From NCBI GenBank assembly GCA_943350875.1, contig CALRAL010000002.1:132221-178507 (forward strand): DNA of 46,287 nucleotides. Direction: 5' to 3'. The stretch is from Candidatus Nomurabacteria bacterium. Its GTDB lineage: Bacteria > Patescibacteriota > Minisyncoccia > Phycocordibacterales > UBA9973. This document shows, in pieces, positions 1 through 6,957 of this stretch (within the stretch, counting starts at the first letter, position 1; the number at the start of each line of letters is the position of its first letter). The translations under genes and the position numbers were made by a program. The notes under the pieces are model-generated. The model was not told the DNA's origin, did not search any database, and saw only the letters and a program-made list of their open reading frames with translations.

Positions 1-1
1 T

Positions 2-1213
2 AGGATCGAAGGTATTTTAGAATCCAAAGAAGTAAAAGAAAATAAAGTAAAACTCTCCGGTAGATGTCCACTGTGTGGAAGTGAGATAAAAGAAACAAAT
101 ATAGATAATCGAGCCCAAGCTGAAGTTCATAACTCTGAAAAGGAATTACAGGAGTTGAAAGATTCACAAACTCGTACTATTTCTGGAATAGAAAAATTAA
201 AAGAAGAAGAAAATAAAATCTATGCTTCCATAAATAGTTTAAAACAAGAAATTCATAAAGAAAGTGAAGAATTAAGAAACAAAGAAAGAGAAAAATATGG
301 TCTAAAAGTTAGATATCAAGAACTATCTTCCTCTTTGAATTTAAATGCAGTCAAAGAAGAGAGTTTGTTAAAAGAAGTTGAATTATTTGAAAATGAAATA
401 AAAGAAGGGTCTGCGCTTATTGGCTACGAAGTTTTGTCTTATAAGAATTTTGAAATAAGTGGGTCAATAGATAGGAATATTCAAGAAGAAAATAGAAGGA
501 AAATAGAACGTATAAAAATAAAATTAGAAGATGCAGGACAAGGCGGAGGAGCGGAAGTGATGAAAGAATTTGAAGATATGACGACTCGGGACATGTTTTT
601 GGCGAAAGAATTAGAGGACTTGGCAAAGAGCGTGGAGTCTTTGGAGAATGTGATCGCAGGGCTCAAAGAAAAAATTGATCAAGATTTCAAAGAAGGTATA
701 AAAAAGATAAATACAGAATTCCAAGAATTCTTCTCGCTTATGTTTGGCGGTGGGACAGGGCACCTCTCTGTGATAGTAGAAAATAAAAGAGGGCGGGAAA
801 AGGTCGAATCTTTAGAGAGTGCAAGGTTCGACCTTGAGGAGCCTGAAATTGTATTTGAAAATGGGATTGAGATAAATGTGTCTTTGCCTCATAAAAAGGT
901 GAAAGAATTGCATGCTCTTTCTGGAGGGGAGCGATCTCTCACATCTATTGCCCTCCTTTTTGCTATGTCGCAAGTGAATCCGCCACCATTCCTCGTGTTG
1001 GATGAGACGGATGCCGCTCTTGATGAATCAAATTCTAGAAAATATGGGGATATGATAGAAAAGTTGTCAGAACATTCACAACTTATCGTCGTCACTCACA
1101 ACAGGGAGACGATGTCTCGTGCGGGTATTCTCTACGGTGTCACCATCGGTCGTGATGGCGCTTCTAAACTCCTCTCTATTAAATTCGACGAAGCCACGGC
1201 AATTGCAAAGTAA
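2..1213 (+). CDS. smc: Chromosome segregation protein SMC, C-terminal part (truncated at window start)
   Basis: Frame open from base 2 (RIEGILESKEVKENKVKLSGRCPLCGSEI...) into the supplied ORF; LSGGERSLTSIALLFA signature, FLVLDETDAALDE Walker B, coiled coil. Confidence 0.9.
   Translation, partial: RIEGILESKEVKENKVKLSGRCPLCGSEIKETNIDNRAQAEVHNSEKELQELKDSQTRTISGIEKLKEEENKIYASINSLKQEIHKESEELRNKEREKYGLKVRYQELSSSLNLNAVKEESLLKEVELFENEIKEGSALIGYEVLSYKNFEISGSIDRNIQEENRRKIERIKIKLEDAGQGGGAEVMKEFEDMTTRDMFLAKELEDLAKSVESLENVIAGLKEKIDQDFKEGIKKINTEFQEFFSLMFGGGTGHLSVIVENKRGREKVESLESARFDLEEPEIVFENGIEINVSLPHKKVKELHALSGGERSLTSIALLFAMSQVNPPPFLVLDETDAALDESNSRKYGDMIEKLSEHSQLIVVTHNRETMSRAGILYGVTIGRDGASKLLSIKFDEATAIAK
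792..843. repeat. In-frame palindromic insertion in smc
   Basis: GGCGGGAAAAGGTCGAATCTTTAGAGAGTGCAAGGTTCGACCTTGAGGAGCC; AAGGTCGAA/TTCGACCTT arms. Confidence 0.75.
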
Positions 1214-1215
1214 AT

Positions 1216-1249
1216 GTTGTGAAATTTAGCATATGCTAAAATTCACAAC
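1216..1249. terminator. Near-perfect 34-bp palindrome between convergent genes, probable bidirectional terminator
   Basis: GTTGTGAAATTTAGCATATGCTAAAATTCACAAC. Confidence 0.7.
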
Positions 1250-1258
1250 AAGATTTAT

Positions 1259-3142
1259 TTACTTGAATTTTAGTTTTTCTTCTTTGGTTTTGATGATTTT
1301 TGCGGGTTGGAAGAAGCGGCTCAGTTTTACAATGTTTTTCTTTACGGCCATTGAGCCGTCTTTACTTAATTTTACTTCGAGCAGTAACCCTTCCATCGTA
1401 TCACTTGAAAACGCTTGATCAAAAATAAAGTTACCTAAAGAATAAGCGATAAAACTATTTTTATATACTTCTGTATCTTGGATAACATGTGGGTGATGGC
1501 CGATGACTATCTTGGCTCCGTCATCTATCGCGCTATGGGCTAGGTATTCTTGCCTTTGGTTATGTTTATTTTGATATTCTTCACCAAAATGGAAGGACAC
1601 TATGAGATAGTCCACTTGCTTAGAAGCGTTTTTGATTATGTCATCGAAACGGGGATTGCTGGCGAGGAGAAGTCCTGGATTTTCAGCATCAGACGCCATC
1701 CATTCTGGTCCCTTATCTGAAAAGCCAAGGTATCCTATCTTCATGCCATATTTCTTAATGATTGTGGGTTGTACTGCTTCCGCTTCATTCATCCCGCCCC
1801 CAGTGTAGAGGAGTTCATTTTCTTTTAAGAGCCCCATAGTGTCTATATATGCCTCGTGTCCCCAGTCGCCGACGTGATTGTTTGCTATGGAGAGGATGCT
1901 CAATCCTGCCCCTTTTAAGGCAGGTACGACAGAAGGGTCCATTCTGAATGAATATAAGTTGTGTTTATCTTTACCTTGATCTGATACTGGACCTTCCAAG
2001 TTTGCAAAAGCTATGTCTTCTGATTTTAATATTTCTAAATTATTAAATAAAGCTGAATAATCTCCACCGAAATTTTTCAGCACAGAATTCTTCACTCCAC
2101 GGTCGAGCATAATGTCCCCAGCGAAAGAAAGCCGTACAAAATTCTGTCCGATAACTTCCGTCTCCCCATTTTCTTTTTGTTTTACCCAAGCCATCTGTGC
2201 ATCAGATTCTTTGCCAAAGTACACGTTACTATTTAAATATTTCAAAATGTTTTTTACATCTTTATATCGGTCGGGGCTGTGAAGTATCATGATAGCAATA
2301 TTTCTCACACCTTCTTTTGATAAGGGAACAGAGAAGGTAGAAATGACAGTTTGACGAGCTGGATCAGTATATCCACTTTTGCCACCCAGGTATGTCTTAT
2401 CTCTTAAAAATTGATTATTACTAAACCAACTATGTTTTTTAGTAATATAACTTTGTTTAGTTGTTTTTTGAAGGATATCGTTACTTTTTGCCTTTATATA
2501 TCTAGCAAGTTTAAATAAATCAAAAACAGTGGAGATATTTTTTTCTGAAAGCCCGCTTGGGTCTAGGAAAGAAGTGAAAGCCATGCCGAGCTCTTTTGCT
2601 TTATCATTCATCTTTTGAATAAAGTCACTCCTATTGTAATTAAGAGCTATGGCTTCTGCTGCGTCGTTACTTGATTCTAAAAGTAGTGGATAAAACAAAT
2701 CTCCCAATCTTATTTTCTCATTCAAACGAAAATTACCATTTTTCCCATACGTATCTAGGGCTTTTTTGCTCATTACAACTGCGTCTTCTTCTTTATAATT
2801 TTCTTTTGCCACTGTAGCAGTCATGAGTTTCGAAACCGAAGCGATAGGGAATACTTTATCCTGATTCTTCTCCAAGATCATTTTTCCATTATCTAAATCT
2901 CCCACAAAGTACGCATCTGCATCCACGAGGGGCTTTTTACTTGGATCTTTTATAAAGTAGAAATCCTCTGGCACAGTGTCTATAACAGATGCAGACAGTG
3001 AATCATTTGGAACATTTTCTTTATTTCCAATTTTCTCATAGCCAATGCTTTTGAAAATAAATAGGGCAAAAAATACTCCTATTATTACGGAGCCCATAGC
3101 CCAGATTCCAAATTTTATCTTTCCGTTTATATCATCACTCAT
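1259..3142 (-). CDS. Membrane-anchored fusion: S11 D-Ala-D-Ala carboxypeptidase domain + CapA/PgsA-like metallophosphatase domain
   Basis: N-terminal TM; SVSKLMTA (SxxK), SSND (SxN), KSGYT (KTG-like); then FAGDIMLDRGV...ANLEGPVSD...SIANNHVGDWG...GHHPHVIQ...YSLGNFIFD typical of CapA. Confidence 0.85.
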   Translation of the reverse strand: MSDDINGKIKFGIWAMGSVIIGVFFALFIFKSIGYEKIGNKENVPNDSLSASVIDTVPEDFYFIKDPSKKPLVDADAYFVGDLDNGKMILEKNQDKVFPIASVSKLMTATVAKENYKEEDAVVMSKKALDTYGKNGNFRLNEKIRLGDLFYPLLLESSNDAAEAIALNYNRSDFIQKMNDKAKELGMAFTSFLDPSGLSEKNISTVFDLFKLARYIKAKSNDILQKTTKQSYITKKHSWFSNNQFLRDKTYLGGKSGYTDPARQTVISTFSVPLSKEGVRNIAIMILHSPDRYKDVKNILKYLNSNVYFGKESDAQMAWVKQKENGETEVIGQNFVRLSFAGDIMLDRGVKNSVLKNFGGDYSALFNNLEILKSEDIAFANLEGPVSDQGKDKHNLYSFRMDPSVVPALKGAGLSILSIANNHVGDWGHEAYIDTMGLLKENELLYTGGGMNEAEAVQPTIIKKYGMKIGYLGFSDKGPEWMASDAENPGLLLASNPRFDDIIKNASKQVDYLIVSFHFGEEYQNKHNQRQEYLAHSAIDDGAKIVIGHHPHVIQDTEVYKNSFIAYSLGNFIFDQAFSSDTMEGLLLEVKLSKDGSMAVKKNIVKLSRFFQPAKIIKTKEEKLKFK

Positions 3143-5103
3143 ACTAAAGCGTAATCGATTGTTTTTCTTTCTAAATCAACTCCTTTTACTTTTATTTTAA
3201 CATTTCCGCCAAGTTTGTATTTTTTCTTTTTCTTTTTTCCAACCAATTCCATTTTTTTCTCATCATACACATAAAAATCATCCTTTATATCTCGCACACG
3301 CACGAGGCCTTCACATTTTGTTTCTATCTCTTCCACATATATACCCCATTCTGTGACTCCACTTATCACTCCGTTCCATGTGGATCCGATTCGAGAAGAC
3401 ATATATTCTACTTGTTTGTATTTTATTGAGGCACGCTCGGCGTCGCTGGCACGTTTCTCTTGTTCAGATGAAACTCTGGAAATCTTCTCATATTCCTGTA
3501 ATTTGTCCCGACCTATTTCTTTATTCTGTATGTGTTGTTCTAAGAGTCTATGAATTACGACATCTGGATAACGTCTGATAGGGGAAGTGAAATGTGTGTA
3601 ATATTTAAATGCTAGGCCGTAATGCCCAATATTTTTGGTAGAATAAATGGCTTTGGCCATAGAGCGGATGACTGCTCTTTGTACTGTATCTTTTTCATTG
3701 GTTTTAATATTTTCTAATATTTTATTTATCTCATGAGAGGGGATGATGCCGTCTTTCAGCGAGACTTTGTATCCAAGACTTCGCAAAAAGAATGCTAGAT
3801 CCTCCATTTTCTCTTTACTTGGTAAATCGTGTACCCTGTATATAGATAGAGTGTTATCTTTTTTACCCTTACCTTTTTCAAAATCATGAGAAAGTTCTTC
3901 AGCTACTTTTTTATTGGCCAAAAGCATGAATTCTTCAATCAATCTATTCGAATCTCCCCTTACTTTTTTAATTACTTTTGTTGGTACTCCTTTTTCATCC
4001 AAAACGAATTTCACTTCTTCTTGGTCGAGAGACATGGCTCCGTTCTCAAACCTCTCCTTGGTCATTTTCTTGGCCAATTTATTTAGAATAGAAAGTTCTT
4101 TATGGAGTGGTAAATTATCTTTTTTAATTACTTCTTCTGCTTCTTCATATGTAAATCGCTTTTGTGAATGTATCACGGTTTTGCCAAACCATTTACTTTT
4201 TACTCTTGCATTTTTATCTATTGTGAAAACTGCGCTCATAGCAAGGCGGTCTACATTTGGCATTAAAGAGCACAAATCATTTGAAAGTGCTTCAGGAAGC
4301 ATAGGTATAGTACGGTCCACAAGGTATACAGAAGTACCCCTATTTTTTGCTTCTTTGTCGAGTTCACTACCTATCTTTACATAATGTGACACGTCTGCGA
4401 TGTGTATGCCTATTTCAAATTCCTCCCCTCCTGCCTGAGGAGGGGAATGAGGGGTGGCGGGAGAGATTATTCGAAATGATATTGCGTCATCAAAGTCTTT
4501 CGCATCATATGGATCAATAGTGAAGGTGAGTGTTTTTCTAAAATCTTTTCTTCCTCTGTAGTCTTCTTCTTTTATCCCACTTTGTTTAATTTTCTTTGCT
4601 TCATCTTCTACTTTGTGAGGGAAGTCAGAATCAAAACCTTTCTCAATGGCTATCGAAAGCATTTCTACATTGTTGTCTCCGGGTTTACCTAGAATCTTTA
4701 TTACTTTTCCTATTGGAGACTTCTCACTGTCTTCCCAGGAGACTATTTCCACAAAAACCTTTTGTCCTACTTTTGCTCCATGTAATGATTTCTCAGGCAC
4801 TAAAATATCCGTGTACATCTTTGTATCGTCTGGTTTTAAAAATAGTATTCCGTCCTCTCTTTCCAATACTCCCGCAAAGCTATATTTTTCTCTATTTATT
4901 ATTCTTGAGACTTCACCATAGCTTTTACCTTCTTTTTTGTCCCGAAGAGCTATCTCCACCGTGTCTCCATTTAAGGCAGTATGTAGGTATTTTGGCTCTA
5001 TTTCTATGTCTTCTTCTTGTCCTAAGATTTTGACATATCCTGTGCCTTTGCTGTTTATAGATATAGTCCCTTGTATTTTACCTGTCCCGTTAGAGGTTTT
5101 CAT
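3139..5103 (-). CDS. rnr: Ribonuclease R (RNB family exoribonuclease)
   Basis: TFTIDPYDAKDFDDAISF...IGIHIADVSHYV, YYTHFTSPIRRYPDVVIHRLL, C-terminal S1 domain. Confidence 0.92.
   Translation of the reverse strand: MKTSNGTGKIQGTISINSKGTGYVKILGQEEDIEIEPKYLHTALNGDTVEIALRDKKEGKSYGEVSRIINREKYSFAGVLEREDGILFLKPDDTKMYTDILVPEKSLHGAKVGQKVFVEIVSWEDSEKSPIGKVIKILGKPGDNNVEMLSIAIEKGFDSDFPHKVEDEAKKIKQSGIKEEDYRGRKDFRKTLTFTIDPYDAKDFDDAISFRIISPATPHSPPQAGGEEFEIGIHIADVSHYVKIGSELDKEAKNRGTSVYLVDRTIPMLPEALSNDLCSLMPNVDRLAMSAVFTIDKNARVKSKWFGKTVIHSQKRFTYEEAEEVIKKDNLPLHKELSILNKLAKKMTKERFENGAMSLDQEEVKFVLDEKGVPTKVIKKVRGDSNRLIEEFMLLANKKVAEELSHDFEKGKGKKDNTLSIYRVHDLPSKEKMEDLAFFLRSLGYKVSLKDGIIPSHEINKILENIKTNEKDTVQRAVIRSMAKAIYSTKNIGHYGLAFKYYTHFTSPIRRYPDVVIHRLLEQHIQNKEIGRDKLQEYEKISRVSSEQEKRASDAERASIKYKQVEYMSSRIGSTWNGVISGVTEWGIYVEEIETKCEGLVRVRDIKDDFYVYDEKKMELVGKKKKKKYKLGGNVKIKVKGVDLERKTIDYALV
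4425..4445. repeat. Palindrome inside rnr within a GC-rich in-frame insertion
   Basis: CCCCTCCT-GCCTG-AGGAGGGG; encodes ...PATPHSPPQAGGEE... between conserved RNB motifs. Confidence 0.65.
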
Positions 5104-5243
5104 AAATTATTAACAATGTTTTAATTATAATACAAGACATATATAAAGTTAGCTCTAATGGGAGTTTTTTCTTTCACTTTATAAATATAACACAAAAAGA
5201 CTAAATTGTTTGCCTTTTTTAGTTTTTATGCTAGTATAAAAGA

Positions 5244-5552
5244 ATGTTAAAAATAAGATTACAGAGGATAGGTAGGAAGAATGACCCTTCATTTAGGGCG
5301 GTTTTGACTGATTCAAAGAACAGCACAAAGAGCGGAAAGTTCTTGGAAGTTGTCGGTACATATAATCCAAAAGCTGGAGTGACGGTTTTTAAGTCAGATA
5401 GGATAAAATATTGGATGAGTAAAGGCGCAAAGCTTTCTGATACAATGCACAACTTTATGGTGCACGAAAAAGCGATTGAAGGTAAGAAAATAAATGCATT
5501 GCCAAAGAAAAAGCCAACTCAAAAGAAAAAGGAATTGAAAGCTAAAAAATAA
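5244..5552 (+). CDS. rpsP: 30S ribosomal protein S16
   Basis: MLKIRLQRIGRKNDPSFRAVLTDSK...VVGTYNPKAG. Confidence 0.93.
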   Translation: MLKIRLQRIGRKNDPSFRAVLTDSKNSTKSGKFLEVVGTYNPKAGVTVFKSDRIKYWMSKGAKLSDTMHNFMVHEKAIEGKKINALPKKKPTQKKKELKAKK

Positions 5553-5553
5553 C

Positions 5554-5583
5554 TTGCCTCTAGGTGGGTAGGTTGTATATAAT
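5554..5583 (+). promoter_or_regulatory. Probable sigma70 promoter upstream of the KH protein
   Basis: TTGCCT-18-TATAAT. Confidence 0.5.
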
Positions 5584-5657
5584 ATACAGCAAGCAGTGCA
5601 ATTAGTAATTTTGGTCGTAACACTGTATTAATTAAAAATATTTATTTCTGAAAATCC

Positions 5658-5984
5658 ATGAAAGAAAATGATAAGGAATTTCTAGAATACGTGGTGAAGG
5701 CTCTCGTGGACAATCCGAACGATGTCAAACTCGATCGTACTGTCGATGAAATGGGTGTACTTATTTCTCTCACGGTGAATCCTGCCGATATGGGCAAGAT
5801 CATCGGTAGAATGGGGAACACTGCCAAGGCTATCCGCACACTTCTGAGGATCATCGGCATGAAGAATAATGCTCGGGTGAACCTAAAGATCAATGAACCA
5901 GAAGGTAGCACTCGTCCTATGAGTAATCCTTCAAGTTCAATGAAGACTGTAGATCAAGCAATGGAAGATTTGAAAGGAATCTAA
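5658..5984 (+). CDS. KH-domain RNA-binding protein (KhpA/YlqC family)
   Basis: NPADMGKIIGRMGNTAKAIRTLLRI; located between rpsP and trmD as is common. Confidence 0.85.
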   Translation: MKENDKEFLEYVVKALVDNPNDVKLDRTVDEMGVLISLTVNPADMGKIIGRMGNTAKAIRTLLRIIGMKNNARVNLKINEPEGSTRPMSNPSSSMKTVDQAMEDLKGI

Positions 5985-5988
5985 AAGA

Positions 5989-6014
5989 ACTCCGTCGCTC
6001 ACGAGCGACGGAGT
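5989..6014. repeat. CCGTCG-type hairpin downstream of the KH gene
   Basis: ACTCCGTCGCTCACGAGCGACGGAGT. Confidence 0.8.
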
Positions 6015-6029
6015 AAACAAAAAAGACAA

Positions 6030-6063
6030 ACTGTGGTATAAAGATACTACAGTTTTTCTTTTT
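6030..6063 (+). terminator. Intrinsic terminator
   Basis: AAACTGTgGTA-TAAAGA-TACtACAGTTT followed by T-rich tract. Confidence 0.6.
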
Positions 6064-6073
6064 AAACCAACAT

Positions 6074-6766
6074 ATGCGTTTTTATATAATTACAATTTTT
6101 CCTAAGATGTTTGATTCATATTTAAAGGAATCTATTTTAGGGCGAGCCATAGAGAATAAACTAATTTCAATAAAATTCTACAATCCTAGAGATTTTATAA
6201 AACCTGCCCGCAATGCTTACAGCATAGCTGTTGCAGGCGGGGCACTCCAAAATAATTATAAACCAGTAGATGATAAGCCATATGGTGGAGGTCCTGGAAT
6301 GGTGATGAAAGCCGAGCCCGTAGTTCACGCAGTGAACAAGGTTCTGAACGCAGTGAAGGGCAAAAACAAAAAAATTCTCATTATCAATTTTATACCTAAT
6401 GCAGAAAAGTTTACAACTGAACTTGCCAAGAAAATTCCTAAAAAATACACAGATGTTGTTTTGATCTGTGGCAGATATGAGGGCATAGATGCGCGAGTTG
6501 ACAAGATTTTGAAAACCCAAAAAATCTCAATCGGGGATTATGTTTTGACTGGAGGAGAATTACCAGCGATGGTGTTGATTGATTCCATTTCCCGTCAGAT
6601 TCCCGGGGTGCTCGGTAAATATGAATCATTGGAAGAAGAAAGAGTGTCTTCAAGTGAAGTGTATACTCGTCCAGAAGTTTTAAAATACAAGGAAAAAAAT
6701 TACCGAGTTCCCAAAGTTCTCCTCTCTGGGAATCATAAAAAAATCGAAGATTGGAAACAACGTTAA
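6074..6766 (+). CDS. trmD: tRNA (guanine-N1)-methyltransferase
   Basis: PYGGGPGMVMKAEP, LICGRYEGIDARV, SIGDYVLTGGELPAMVLID. Confidence 0.92.
   Translation: MRFYIITIFPKMFDSYLKESILGRAIENKLISIKFYNPRDFIKPARNAYSIAVAGGALQNNYKPVDDKPYGGGPGMVMKAEPVVHAVNKVLNAVKGKNKKILIINFIPNAEKFTTELAKKIPKKYTDVVLICGRYEGIDARVDKILKTQKISIGDYVLTGGELPAMVLIDSISRQIPGVLGKYESLEEERVSSSEVYTRPEVLKYKEKNYRVPKVLLSGNHKKIEDWKQR
6206..6243. repeat. In-frame palindromic insertion in trmD
   Basis: GCCCGCAATGCTTACAGCATAGCTGTTGCAGGCGGGGC: core ACAGC-ATA-GCTGT, then TGC/GCA and CCCGC/GCGGG arms. Confidence 0.6.
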
Positions 6767-6768
6767 AT

Positions 6769-6787
6769 ACACAGGCAACGCCTGTGT
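6769..6787. repeat. Hairpin after trmD
   Basis: ACACAGGC-AAC-GCCTGTGT. Confidence 0.7.
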
Positions 6788-6848
6788 AAGTGATTTGCTA
6801 CAGTATACTGTAGTGAATTGAAATAGTTTGGAATTCAGGAAAGTCGAT

Positions 6849-6876
6849 TTGACAAAAAATATAGGAGTAGTATACT
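6849..6876 (+). promoter_or_regulatory. Probable promoter of the rpoB-rpoC-dnaG-rpoD operon
   Basis: TTGACA-16-TATACT. Confidence 0.7.
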
Positions 6877-6957
6877 CTCTTTACTGATTGAGTTTCGGAT
6901 GTATTTCTATTCATTATAAACTAAGCCTTAAAAGGCGTTTTTGTGTTTAATTAATAT

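Noticed and set aside
417-1095. Antisense ORFs over smc (417-626, 481-666, 889-1095)
   Set aside because: Opposite to a clearly conserved coding region; no independent motifs.
1902-1925. CCTGCC...GGCAGG palindrome in the S11-CapA gene
   Set aside because: Encodes a normal-length CapA stretch (VPALKGAGLSILSIANNH); no insertion needed, likely chance.
3353-5033. Plus-strand ORFs over rnr
   Set aside because: Antisense shadows of a conserved gene; low-complexity hydrophobic translations.
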